DNA from: CAJXNP01 sp050305935 | Lineage (GTDB): Bacteria; Bacteroidota; Bacteroidia; Cytophagales; Cyclobacteriaceae | Assembly: GCA_050305935.1 (NCBI GenBank) | Contig: JBNLGG010000086.1 | Location: forward strand, 1 to 14,623 | Length of the DNA stretch: 14,623 nt | Direction: 5' to 3' | In this document: piece after piece, positions 1 to 8,303 of the stretch | Position numbering within the stretch: position 1 is the stretch's first letter | How the letters are laid out: each line of letters starts with the position of its first letter | Program-made: the position numbers and the translations under genes | Notes under the pieces: generated by a model | The model's database searches: none | Seen by the model: the letters and a program-made list of their open reading frames with translations, nothing else | What the model was told of the DNA's origin: nothing

Positions 1-1
1 C

Positions 2-478
2 CTCATTGGTGAAAAGGCAACCATGGAGGAGCAGGAATTCAAAGCCACATTTACCGTACCCTATTCGTCGGGTCAGCTAAAAGCCGTTGGAGTGGAAAAT
101 GACAAAGAAGTTGAATCGACCTTTTTGCAAACTTCGGATGATGCCGCGAAAATTGAATTAGCTGCAGACCGGAAGGAAATATCGGCCGATGGTCAGGACT
201 TGTCTTATGTTACCATAGAAATCACAGACAAGGACGGGATCCACCAACCAAATGCAACAAACCGTCTGCATTTTAAAATAGACGGGCCGGGTGTCATCGC
301 CGGAGTGGACAATGCCGATTTGAAGGATTATGAATTGTATGTAAACAATACGCGGAAGGCATGGAAAGGACGTGCTTTGGTGATAATTAGAAGTACCCGA
401 AGTGCTGGCGATATCAAACTTACCGTTACATCGCCTCTTTTGGAAGAAAATTCAATAACGATCAAGTCAGTTAAGTAA
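2..478 (+). CDS. GH2 family glycoside hydrolase, C-terminal fragment (5' end outside window)
   Basis: The reading frame is already open at base 2, so the true start lies upstream; the ATG at 23 is internal. The visible 158 or so residues match the C-terminal part of Bacteroidetes GH2 beta-galactosidases: the end of a DUF4982-type beta domain (TVPYSSGQLKAVG), then an Ig-like GH2 C-terminal domain with the characteristic strings AAKIELAADRKEISADGQDL, GPGVIAGVDN and ALVIIRS. No catalytic residues are in view, so substrate cannot be read; beta-galactosidase is the usual activity of proteins with this tail. It ends at TAA 476-478, followed by a 42-base AT-rich spacer to the GH97 gene, which suggests co-transcription. 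The family call rests on recognised C-terminal strings only. Confidence 0.82.
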   Translation, partial: LIGEKATMEEQEFKATFTVPYSSGQLKAVGVENDKEVESTFLQTSDDAAKIELAADRKEISADGQDLSYVTIEITDKDGIHQPNATNRLHFKIDGPGVIAGVDNADLKDYELYVNNTRKAWKGRALVIIRSTRSAGDIKLTVTSPLLEENSITIKSVK

Positions 479-520
479 TAATTATAGTAATCATTATAGT
501 CATAATAATAAATAGGTCAA

Positions 521-2506
521 ATGAATAGAATTATTTTATACGTAGTCGCCATTATATTTTTATCAACGAGTGTTGGTATGGCCCAGGTAATCCATGTAAA
601 GTCGCCCAATGGCAAGATTGACATAGCTTTGGAAAGTGGTGAAAATATTTCATGGTCTGTCAAACATGAAAATACAGAAGTTATCACTCCTTCCACCATC
701 TCATTGACGCTTGGTAGCGGAGAGGTGTTAGGAAAAAATGCGAAGGTCATTAGTACGAAAGATTCAAACGTTAGCACCACATTTACCACTCCTATCTATA
801 AAAAGGAAAAGGTGATCGACGAGTACAATCAGGTCATAGTAAAGTTTAAGGGTGGTTTCGGTTTGATTTTAAGAGCCTATGATGATGGTGTAGCCTACCG
901 CTTTTTTACGAGTAAGAAGGGACAAATAGTTATTGAATCAGAAGAAGCTAATTTTAACTTTAGCAAAGATTATAAAGCCTTTGTTCCCTACGTGCGCGAT
1001 CTAAGGGAAAATGATATGTATTCATCTGCTTTCGAAGTGATGTATACTGAAATTCCTCTTTCTAAATTTGTGAAAGATTCACTGGCAATTTCTCCTCTTC
1101 TTGTTGATCTGGGAGATGGAAAAAAAGCGGCTATCATAGAGGCTGACCTGGAGGATTATCCGGGAATGTTCCTGACAGGGGGCAATCAAACGCAGCCAGG
1201 TTTGAAGGGTGCGTTTGCGCACTATCCGAAGGAAGAAAGTTTGGGTGGTTTTAACCATATGAACTACATGGTGGTGAAGCGGGAACCATATATTGCTCAA
1301 ACAAGCGGTACTCGCAATTTTCCCTGGAGGGCAATAATAATAAGTGAGAGTGATAAGGATCTGTTGAACAACGACATGGTTCAAAAGCTTGCTACACCCT
1401 CGCAAATTGCCGATGTAAGCTGGATAAAACCGGGAAAAGTAGCCTGGGACTGGTGGAATGACTGGAATATATCGAAAGTGGACTTTAAGGCAGGGATCAA
1501 TACGGAAACCTACAAATATTATATTGATTTTGCTTCAAAAAACAATATTGAGTACGTGGTACTGGATGAAGGTTGGAGTGAAGAAACCGATATGTTGAAG
1601 ATTTCACCAAGTATGGACATCGAAGAACTCATCAACTATGGAAAACAAAAAAATGTAGGTATTATTCTCTGGGCTTCATGGTATGCCATAAATCAGGATT
1701 TAGATAAGTTTTTTTCACATTATTCAAAAATGGGGGTTAAGGGCTTTAAGATAGATTTTATAGATCGTGATGATCAAAAAATGGTGAAATCGCTTTATGA
1801 CATTGCGAAAAAGGCAGCCTCTTATAAACTCCTTGTGGATTATCATGGTATGTATAAACCTACCGGTATTCAACGAACATACCCGAATATTCTCAATTTT
1901 GAAGGAGTTAAAGGCCTGGAGAATGTCAAATGGACACCAGATGATGATATGCCATATTATGCAACCTGTATCCCTTTTATCAGAATGCTGGCGGGGCCTA
2001 TGGATTATACGCCGGGAGCAATGCGTAACGCAACAAAAGTAGATTTTCGTCCAAGCTTTTCAATGCCGATGAGTCAGGGAACAAGGTGTCACCAATTAGC
2101 TATGTATGTCATTTATGAATCACCATTGCAAATGATGGCTGATAATCCCACAGCCTATATGAAAGAACAGGAAAGCACTACCTTTATTTCTCAGATCCCT
2201 ACCACGTTCGACGAAACAATTGCCCTCGATGGCAAAGTGGGCGAATATGCTGCTCTGGCCAGACGAAAGGATGATAATTGGTATGTTGGTGGTTTAACCA
2301 ATTGGTCGGCAAGGGAAATGACGATAGACCTGTCTTTCCTGGGCGAGGGTACATACTCCGCAGAAGTTTTTAAAGATGGGGTGAACGCAGAAAAAGATCC
2401 AACAGATTATAAACGAGAAATAGTTGAGGTGGCAAGTACTGATAAACTGGTATTAAATATGGCTAATGGTGGTGGCTTTTCAATTATTATTAGGCCTGGA
2501 AAATAA
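521..2506 (+). CDS. GH97 glycoside hydrolase, retaining type (probable alpha-galactosidase)
   Basis: A 661-residue protein, normal length for GH97. A Sec signal peptide (MNRIILYVVAIIFLSTSVGMAQ) supports the start at 521 and periplasmic location. Order: N-terminal beta-sandwich domain (about 25-290), TIM barrel (about 295-560, opening with KVAWDWWNDW and YVVLDEGW), C-terminal beta domain (about 565-660). GH97 contains inverting enzymes (SusB, alpha-glucosidase) and retaining ones (alpha-galactosidases), told apart by the catalytic base or nucleophile. Here the barrel carries GFKIDFIDRDDQ with Asp412 at the position of the retaining nucleophile, and NFEGVKGLE with Glu461 as likely acid/base; SusB lacks the former Asp. 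YESPLQM near 543 belongs to the conserved core. Exo-alpha-galactosidase is therefore the best guess; other alpha-hexosidase or beta-L-arabinopyranosidase activity is possible. It lies between two GH2 genes, 50 bases from the next. Confidence 0.9.
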   Translation: MNRIILYVVAIIFLSTSVGMAQVIHVKSPNGKIDIALESGENISWSVKHENTEVITPSTISLTLGSGEVLGKNAKVISTKDSNVSTTFTTPIYKKEKVIDEYNQVIVKFKGGFGLILRAYDDGVAYRFFTSKKGQIVIESEEANFNFSKDYKAFVPYVRDLRENDMYSSAFEVMYTEIPLSKFVKDSLAISPLLVDLGDGKKAAIIEADLEDYPGMFLTGGNQTQPGLKGAFAHYPKEESLGGFNHMNYMVVKREPYIAQTSGTRNFPWRAIIISESDKDLLNNDMVQKLATPSQIADVSWIKPGKVAWDWWNDWNISKVDFKAGINTETYKYYIDFASKNNIEYVVLDEGWSEETDMLKISPSMDIEELINYGKQKNVGIILWASWYAINQDLDKFFSHYSKMGVKGFKIDFIDRDDQKMVKSLYDIAKKAASYKLLVDYHGMYKPTGIQRTYPNILNFEGVKGLENVKWTPDDDMPYYATCIPFIRMLAGPMDYTPGAMRNATKVDFRPSFSMPMSQGTRCHQLAMYVIYESPLQMMADNPTAYMKEQESTTFISQIPTTFDETIALDGKVGEYAALARRKDDNWYVGGLTNWSAREMTIDLSFLGEGTYSAEVFKDGVNAEKDPTDYKREIVEVASTDKLVLNMANGGGFSIIIRPGK

Positions 2507-2556
2507 GTAGTAGTCATACTGCAATAAGATTTATTTTTATAGTTAAACGAATTTCT

Positions 2557-5500
2557 ATGAAAGGATACCTGATTGTTGGATCTTTCTGTACAGTTGTTAT
2601 TCTATTGACCATAGGCTTGAGTCATGCGCAGGAGTCCGTGGACTGGGAAAACCCCAATGTAGTAGGGATTAACAAGGAAGTGTACCATAGTACGTTGATG
2701 CTGCCCTCAAAAAAAAGTGAGTGCAAGGAAATAGTCTCACTGGACGGTACATGGAAATTCAAGTGGTCTCCGAAACCGGAAGCACGTCCGGTCGACTTTT
2801 ATGAGGTCGGATATGATGTTTCTGGCTGGGATAATATTGTGGTTCCCGGCAATTGGCAAATGCAGGGTTTTGGGAAACCCATCTATACGAACTGGATCTA
2901 TCCATTTAAAAGGGACCAGCCGAAGGTAATTGGAGAGCCGCCTCAAAACTACTACAGTTATGAAAACCGAAACCCCGTGGGCTCTTATGTTACGACTTTT
3001 CAGGTATCCCCGGAAATGAAAAACAATCGGCTTTATGTTCATTTCGAAGGAGTCAAATCAGCCATGTATATCTGGGTAAATGGTGAGAAAGTCGGTTATA
3101 GCCAGAACTCCATGTCACCGGCAGAATTTGATATTACGGATTACGTAAAGCAGGGGGGGAACCGGCTGGCAGTCGAGGTGTACCGCTGGAGTGATGGCAG
3201 CTACCTGGAAGACCAGGATATGTGGAGGCTTAGCGGAATTTTCCGATCTGTGGAACTTTGGGTACGACCCGAAGTTCACATTCAGGATTATATGCTCACT
3301 ACAGATCTGTCAGACGATTTTTCTACTGCAAAATTCAATGCAAAGGTATGGTTACGAAATACTGCAACAGTTAAAACCAGGAACCTGACCATTGAGGTCA
3401 TTTTGAGCGGAGAAGACATGAAGGGAGGAAAGGTTGAACAAAAGATGTTGGCTCCTGCCAGTACACTATCAGCCGGTTCTACAGGTATTTGCAATCTTTC
3501 TTGTTTGCTTAGCGATCCGATGCTTTGGTCGGCTGAAACACCCTATTTATACACGGTTGAGATCAGGCTTCGGGATAAGAAGGAAGTGATCGAAACATTC
3601 CAGTATCATATAGGGGTATGCAAACGGGAGGTTCGGGGTGAGATTTTCCTGGTGAATGGAAAACCCGTGAAGATGAAAGGCGTGAACCGGCACGAGCATC
3701 ACCCACGCACCGGGCGGTTTGTGGATTGGGAAACGATTGAAAAAGACCTTCGCCTGATGAAACAAGCCCATATCAATATGATCCGCACATCGCATTATCC
3801 CAATACTCCGATTTTTTATGAGTTATGTGATAAATATGGTTTTTATGTGATGGACGAGGCAAACCAGGAAAGTCATGGATATTGGCTCGGAAATACAGAG
3901 CTGGGCGACAATCCCCGATGGACCACTGCTCATGTAGACCGGGCTGTCTCGCTGGTACAGCGTGACAAGAACCATCCAAGTGTTACTTTTTGGTCGCTGG
4001 GCAACGAAGGAGGCAAGGGGATCAACCTGAAAGCCATGGCGGACACAGTCAGGAAACTAGATCCTTCTCGTCCTGTTTTTAACGATACGGACCGGTCTGT
4101 TTCTGACATCTATGATGACGGGTACCTGCATCCTGATAAATTTAAGGAGGAGGCAGAAAGGATAAGTGACAGGCCATTCTTTATGCGCGAATATGCCCAT
4201 GCGATGGGTAACTCTGTCGGAAATCTAAAGGAATACTGGGAGGTGATCGAAGCGGACGAAAGTATATTGGGTGCTGCCATCTGGGACTGGGTAGATCAGG
4301 GAATCGCGAAAAAGAAGGACGATTTGAAGTTGAGCTACGATCGACTTTCCTCCAACCTGAACCTTAGGGAGGACGAATTTTGGGCTTACGGGGGAGATTT
4401 TGGTGATCAACCAAATGATGGTGCATTCTGCCTCAATGGGCTCGTTGGACCTGACCGGGTCCCCCATCCACATTATTACGAAGTTCAGAAGGTGTATCAG
4501 TATGTCGATTTCAAACTGGAGGACACAAATCCGCTAAGGTTGAAAGTGATCAATCACTATGATTTTACCTCCCTTGAAAGTTTTGATTTTGGTTATGAAT
4601 TTCTGGCTAATGGAAAGTCTGTGGAAACAGGAACTTTAAAAAGCCTGAACGCACTTCCGGGTCAGTCGCAGGATGTTTTGATCGAAAAGTCCAAGCAATA
4701 CGACGACTGGAATGGTGAAATTATATTGAATGTATATGTCAGGTTAAGAGAGTCAACTTTGTGGGCGGAAGCCGGCTTTGTGGTGGCCAGGGAGCAGTTT
4801 GTGCTGAAGACCGGAGCTCCGGAAAAAATAGGTATTGAAGGGACTTGGCCTGGTGTGAACGAAACAGCAGCAGTTATCGAAGTTCGTGCAGGTTCCTCCA
4901 TTTTTAATTTCAATAAATCCACAGGCGCATTGATCAGTTGGAAAGCAGGTGATAATGAATTGCTGAAGGGTGAGTTAGAGCCGTATTTCTGGAAACCCAC
5001 CAATGATAATCAGAAGCGAAACGGCTATGAAGATCGGCTTGGGAAATGGAAAAATGCAGGAAACACTCGCAGGGTGGAGAATGTCCAAATTCAAAAAAAT
5101 GAGGGGCTTGTTGCAATCACATTTACCATGAAATTGGCAAATCCGGGAGCGTCATATACCTTGACCTATTCAGTAAATGGGGACGCCAGACTACAGGTGG
5201 AGGCAGCTTATCAACCGGAAGCTGATTCGATTCCCCTGATGCCAAAGTTTGGAATGAGAATGAGGGTACCTTCGGATCTTACGGCCATAAAGTGGTATGG
5301 ACGTGGACCCCAGGAAAACTACCCAGACCGAAAAACCGGCTACCCTGTAGGTCTGTACGAATTAAATCTAAATGATTTCAAAACAGATTATTTAGCTCCA
5401 CAAGACAATGCCAATCGCAGTGATGTTCGTTGGTTTTCGCTCTCAGAACAAAATGGAAAAGGTATTAAAATCACAGGATTGCAGCCGCTATGTTTTCGCG

Positions 5501-5712
5501 CTTGGCCTTACTCAGAAGAGGATTTGGGAAAGGCGGGCCATCCATATGAGTTGCCAATCAGAGACTTTATTAACCTGAATATCGACTTGACTATTCACGG
5601 GGTAGGAGGAAATGATGCCTGGGGTGCGCGAACTTTGGACAAGTATACTTTGCCTGGAAATGCGGCTTATTCTTACGGATTTGTTATGGAAAGTGTGAAT
5701 GATATTAATTAA
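2557..5712 (+). CDS. GH2 beta-galactosidase, LacZ-like, secreted
   Basis: A 1051-residue protein with the full five-domain LacZ layout and a Sec signal peptide (MKGYLIVGSFCTVVILLTIGLSHAQ), so it is probably periplasmic. Sugar-binding domain: about 60-240 (VVPGNWQMQGFGKPIYTNW; DMWRLSGIFRSVELW). Ig-like domain: about 245-355. TIM barrel: about 360-650, with the active-site string TSHYPN (His413) and DEANQESHG. The acid/base is Glu484 in WSLGNEGG and the nucleophile is Glu545 in MREYAHAMGNS, equivalent to Glu461 and Glu537 of E. coli LacZ. A further beta domain and the C-terminal Bgal_small_N domain (about 790-1045) follow, with YGRGPQENYPDRK and HGVGGNDAWG. It should release terminal beta-galactose from oligosaccharides; beta-galacturonidase or other GH2 specificities are less likely. 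Nothing looks broken. The next gene starts 32 bases downstream. Confidence 0.95.
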   Translation: MKGYLIVGSFCTVVILLTIGLSHAQESVDWENPNVVGINKEVYHSTLMLPSKKSECKEIVSLDGTWKFKWSPKPEARPVDFYEVGYDVSGWDNIVVPGNWQMQGFGKPIYTNWIYPFKRDQPKVIGEPPQNYYSYENRNPVGSYVTTFQVSPEMKNNRLYVHFEGVKSAMYIWVNGEKVGYSQNSMSPAEFDITDYVKQGGNRLAVEVYRWSDGSYLEDQDMWRLSGIFRSVELWVRPEVHIQDYMLTTDLSDDFSTAKFNAKVWLRNTATVKTRNLTIEVILSGEDMKGGKVEQKMLAPASTLSAGSTGICNLSCLLSDPMLWSAETPYLYTVEIRLRDKKEVIETFQYHIGVCKREVRGEIFLVNGKPVKMKGVNRHEHHPRTGRFVDWETIEKDLRLMKQAHINMIRTSHYPNTPIFYELCDKYGFYVMDEANQESHGYWLGNTELGDNPRWTTAHVDRAVSLVQRDKNHPSVTFWSLGNEGGKGINLKAMADTVRKLDPSRPVFNDTDRSVSDIYDDGYLHPDKFKEEAERISDRPFFMREYAHAMGNSVGNLKEYWEVIEADESILGAAIWDWVDQGIAKKKDDLKLSYDRLSSNLNLREDEFWAYGGDFGDQPNDGAFCLNGLVGPDRVPHPHYYEVQKVYQYVDFKLEDTNPLRLKVINHYDFTSLESFDFGYEFLANGKSVETGTLKSLNALPGQSQDVLIEKSKQYDDWNGEIILNVYVRLRESTLWAEAGFVVAREQFVLKTGAPEKIGIEGTWPGVNETAAVIEVRAGSSIFNFNKSTGALISWKAGDNELLKGELEPYFWKPTNDNQKRNGYEDRLGKWKNAGNTRRVENVQIQKNEGLVAITFTMKLANPGASYTLTYSVNGDARLQVEAAYQPEADSIPLMPKFGMRMRVPSDLTAIKWYGRGPQENYPDRKTGYPVGLYELNLNDFKTDYLAPQDNANRSDVRWFSLSEQNGKGIKITGLQPLCFRAWPYSEEDLGKAGHPYELPIRDFINLNIDLTIHGVGGNDAWGARTLDKYTLPGNAAYSYGFVMESVNDIN

Positions 5713-5744
5713 AGTTTCTTGTTTTTCACCCTTATACTAAAAAG

Positions 5745-5972
5745 ATGAAAGCAAACAAAAAACAATTACTATTGCCAATAGTATCAAGTAGTTTAGCAGG
5801 TTTGATGATCCAGCTTTTTCTTACCGGCAAAATCATCAATTACCCGAAAGGAACACATGAAGGTGGAGTTATTGCAACAGTTGGAGTTTTGGTAATTATT
5901 GTTTCCACCGTTGGGATCGCATGGTTCATCTATTGGCTGTGGTCATGGATAAATCGAGAAGAAACGACATAA
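5745..5972 (+). CDS. small two-helix membrane protein of unknown function
   Basis: A 75-residue ORF I do not recognise. It has a lysine-rich start (MKANKKQ), a first hydrophobic segment about residues 8-27 (LLLPIVSSSLAGLMIQLFL), a short polar loop with GKIINYPKGTHEGG, and a second, longer segment about 41-67 ending in the Trp-rich string WFIYWLWSWI, then NREETT. By the positive-inside rule both ends probably face the cytoplasm. It sits 32 bases after the GH2 gene and 44 bases before the double esterase, in the same direction, so it is likely in the same transcript. An ORF extending the downstream esterase back to 5921 overlaps its last 52 bases, but that extension is judged spurious. There is no evidence for a specific role; it could be a chance ORF, although the organised amphipathic pattern argues for a real protein. 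Confidence 0.6.
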   Translation: MKANKKQLLLPIVSSSLAGLMIQLFLTGKIINYPKGTHEGGVIATVGVLVIIVSTVGIAWFIYWLWSWINREETT

Positions 5973-6016
5973 ACATTTTGATCAATTATTGTCGTGTAAG
6001 ACAAAGTTACAAAATC

Positions 6017-7810
6017 ATGAAGTACTTAATGACAAGACAAACATTATTAACATTTGCATGCCTGGTAGTATTAGCAGGAAGTCTTTCCGCACAGACCAGG
6101 ACAATCAATCTTTGGAATGGAAACGTCCCAGAAGCTATACCCAATACCACTTTTAAACAGAAGGTTGATTCAGCAGACAACTGGATCAAGATGCGGTTTG
6201 TCACCGATCCCTCGCTCGATATGTACCCGGCTCCTGCTGATAAAGCAAACGGAACGGCAGTGATTATTTGTCCGGGGGGAGGTTATTGGGGATTGGCCAT
6301 CGTGCATGAAGGAGTACAGATAGCTGAATGGTTAAACAGCCAGGGAATAACGGCTTTTGTATTGAAGTATCGTTTGCCCGACGATGCCATTATGAAAGAC
6401 AAGTCTATAGGTCCCATGCAGGATGGACAGGAGGCCATTCGCATGGTCAGACGTAATGCAAAAGAGTGGGGTATTAGTCCCAATAAAATAGGAATTATGG
6501 GCTTCTCCGCAGGAGGACACCTGGCATCCACGCTTTCCACTCATTTTAATGAAAAGGTGTACGAGCCGATAGACAGCACCAGTGCACGTCCTGATTTTTC
6601 ACTGTTGATCTATCCTGTGATATCAATGGATAAGAACATAACCCATAACGGCTCCCGAAGTAAATTGCTGGGAGAAAATCCATCTCCGGAACAGGTGAAA
6701 CGCTTTTCGAACGAGCTCCAGGTGTGTAGTGAAACCCCGCCCGCATTCCTGGTACATTCCATGGATGATGGTGTCGTACCCGTGCAAAACAGTATTGAAT
6801 ATGGGCTGGCCTTGAAAAGAAACAATATACCCTGCGAGCTTCATCTTTACGAGAAAGGTGGGCATGGATATGGTTTGGGGCGATCATCCGATACCAAGTC
6901 CAACTGGCCCGAAGCCTGTCACCAATGGCTGGATACAAGAGGCTTTCTTTCTGGTACCCAGCAAGCATCGCGCCGGATCAGCTTTGGACCAATTGAGCTG
7001 GGGCCGGACGATAAGCCCGCCTTTGATGATCCGTCGGCCGGATTCAGGGATGAGCGCGATGTTCCCCATGGTAAAATTTCGACTGTTGAGTATGACTCAA
7101 AAACGCTGTCTACGCGTCGGCAGATGCTGGTTTATACGCCCCCTGGTTATACGGCAGACCGGAAGTACCCAGTACTCTATTTGCTGCATGGTCTGAATTC
7201 AGATGCCGGCCAATGGCCATACTGGATTCGTGCAAACTATATCATCGACAACCTGGTGGCAGACGGTAAAATTGAGCCGGTGATCATGGTTTTTCCAAAT
7301 TGCAATGCAAACATAACGGTGGATAATCCAAAGCCTGATGAGCAGGAGGAAAGAAAGGGTGGATTTGAAGGTTATGCCATGCCTTTCGAAAATGATTTAC
7401 TCAAGGATATTATTCCTTACATTGAGTCCCACTATTCGGTATATACCGATCGCAAACACCGCGCACTCGCAGGGCTATCTATGGGTGGCGGTCAAACATT
7501 AAACATCGGCCTTTCTCATATCGATGCCTTTGCCTATGTCGGTGGATTTTCATCGGCCCCGAATACCAATGAATTTGGGGGGCTTTCTGATACCAAACTG
7601 ATTCCTGATTTGGCTGCTGCCAGGAAGAAACTAAAAGTTTTGTGGCTGGCCTGTGGGAACAAGGACGGTCTGATCAGCGTCAGCCAGCGTGTACACCAGC
7701 ACCTCAAAGAACAAGAGGTTCCGCACGTATGGCACGTGGATGGCAATGCACATGATGATGTCGAGTGGGCCAACAACCTTTATTTTTTCGTGCAGCATAT
7801 TTTCAAGTAG
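6017..7810 (+). CDS. fused double esterase: acetyl-esterase-like alpha/beta hydrolase plus CE1-like esterase
   Basis: A 597-residue protein starting at 6017, where a clear signal peptide begins (MKYLMTRQTLLTFACLVVLAGSLSAQ); the frame is open to an ATG at 5921, but that would bury the signal and overlap the upstream gene. ATG 6029 is an alternative. Domain 1 (about 27-305) resembles Aes/BD-FAE-type acetyl(xylan) esterases: oxyanion-side CPGGGYWGLA, nucleophile Ser164 in GFSAGGH, Asp250 or Asp251 in HSMDDGVVP, His283 in KGGHGYG. Domain 2 (about 320-597) resembles the Esterase D/CE1 fold of feruloyl and acetyl esterases: YLLHGLNSDAGQW, Ser488 in GLSMGGG, Asp550 in GNKDG, His579 in NAHDDVEW. Both triads appear complete, so both halves are probably active, perhaps removing acetyl and feruloyl (or two kinds of acetyl) groups. 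Fused esterases are known from Bacteroidetes hemicellulose loci. Domain 1 is closely paralogous to the gene at 8304. Confidence 0.88.
   Translation: MKYLMTRQTLLTFACLVVLAGSLSAQTRTINLWNGNVPEAIPNTTFKQKVDSADNWIKMRFVTDPSLDMYPAPADKANGTAVIICPGGGYWGLAIVHEGVQIAEWLNSQGITAFVLKYRLPDDAIMKDKSIGPMQDGQEAIRMVRRNAKEWGISPNKIGIMGFSAGGHLASTLSTHFNEKVYEPIDSTSARPDFSLLIYPVISMDKNITHNGSRSKLLGENPSPEQVKRFSNELQVCSETPPAFLVHSMDDGVVPVQNSIEYGLALKRNNIPCELHLYEKGGHGYGLGRSSDTKSNWPEACHQWLDTRGFLSGTQQASRRISFGPIELGPDDKPAFDDPSAGFRDERDVPHGKISTVEYDSKTLSTRRQMLVYTPPGYTADRKYPVLYLLHGLNSDAGQWPYWIRANYIIDNLVADGKIEPVIMVFPNCNANITVDNPKPDEQEERKGGFEGYAMPFENDLLKDIIPYIESHYSVYTDRKHRALAGLSMGGGQTLNIGLSHIDAFAYVGGFSSAPNTNEFGGLSDTKLIPDLAAARKKLKVLWLACGNKDGLISVSQRVHQHLKEQEVPHVWHVDGNAHDDVEWANNLYFFVQHIFK
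6781..6932 (+). repeat. high-identity tract shared with 9068-9219 (esterase paralogs)
   Basis: Counted by hand without gaps (offset 2287 bases), this 152-base tract differs from 9068-9219 at 10 positions (about 93% identical), and the encoded residues from VQNSIEYG to ACHQWL are the same. Near the 5' end of the same two genes, 6071-6202 against 8358-8489 differs at 37 of 132 bases (about 72% identical). The two esterase copies are therefore a dispersed direct duplication with uneven divergence. Confidence 0.8.
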
Positions 7811-7817
7811 TAGAATA

Positions 7818-8114
7818 ATGACCGCACTAAAATCTTCCTGCAGGGATTATATAAAACCCACTTCGACAGCAGGATTTGCTGTTGCCGGGTTTTCGGTAAG
7901 CGGTGCGACCGTAAAGCCAGGAATTCAAAAACCTGAAAAAATGAACCTGCACTTTTTGTTCCGGGGAGATTCCATAACGGATGGGAACAGGGGGGGCAAT
8001 GGAGGCCCAAACCACATTTTGGGACATGGGTGTTGCTTTGCCGTTTCCAGCAGGATTGGTTCCGATTTTCCGCAATACGGATATCAGTTTAGCTGGAGCG
8101 TAGGTGGGAAAAAG
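7818..8114 (+). pseudogene. remnant of SGNH/GDSL hydrolase (acetylesterase-like), N-terminal part only
   Basis: Starts 7 bases after the double-esterase stop. The translated segment (residues 1-99 from ATG 7818) carries a decayed export signal (SSCRDYIK then TAGFAVAGFS), followed by FRGDSITDGN, which is block I of SGNH hydrolases with Ser52, then NHILGHG and SDFPQYGYQF, and a degraded block II (SVGGKK where SGNK is expected). The central Asn block and the terminal DxxH block are absent, so no active enzyme can form. It aligns closely with the start of the SGNH gene at 14355 (shared KPEK, NL, FLF strings; the twin arginine there is Cys-Arg here). The ORF runs on in frame into a lipoprotein-like segment. 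Interpretation: a degenerate paralog truncated by deletion. It might also be a local assembly error. Confidence 0.72.
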
Positions 8115-8234
8115 CAAAGGCTATTACTCTTTTTTGCCATTCTCCTGTTGGCGTGTGGCAGGCATGACCAAACTGCGATGACCAATGTCCAATCCAGGAG
8201 TTTAACAAGCCTGAATTATTACAAACAGAAATGA
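8115..8234 (+). other. lipoprotein-signal-like segment without its own start, in frame after SGNH remnant
   Basis: The 39 residues following the SGNH remnant read KKQ at the join, then RLLLFFAILLLACG, a positively charged start, hydrophobic core and lipobox (L-L-A-C) as in SPII lipoproteins, then a short polar stretch ending at TGA 8232-8234. No ATG lies before the hydrophobic core in this frame. It looks like the first codons of a different secreted lipoprotein gene, brought next to the SGNH fragment by a deletion and itself cut off. The bases from 8235 to the next start at 8304 are AT-rich and show nothing recognisable. I cannot identify the parent gene, and a chance hydrophobic stretch is possible. 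Confidence 0.45.
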
Positions 8235-8303
8235 ATTTATCATGTAGAGCCAATGTATGCATTAGTTGTTCAAGTACACATGTTGGTTGTTTAATTATAT
8301 AAA

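Noticed and set aside
479..520. AT-rich near-repeat (ATTATAGT copies) before the GH97 gene as an operator
   Set aside because: Low-complexity AT sequence in a 42-base spacer; the copies are short and imperfect and could arise by chance.
5921..6016. N-terminal extension of the double esterase to ATG 5921
   Set aside because: It would overlap the upstream small gene by 52 bases and put 32 polar or irregular residues in front of a clear signal peptide beginning at 6017.
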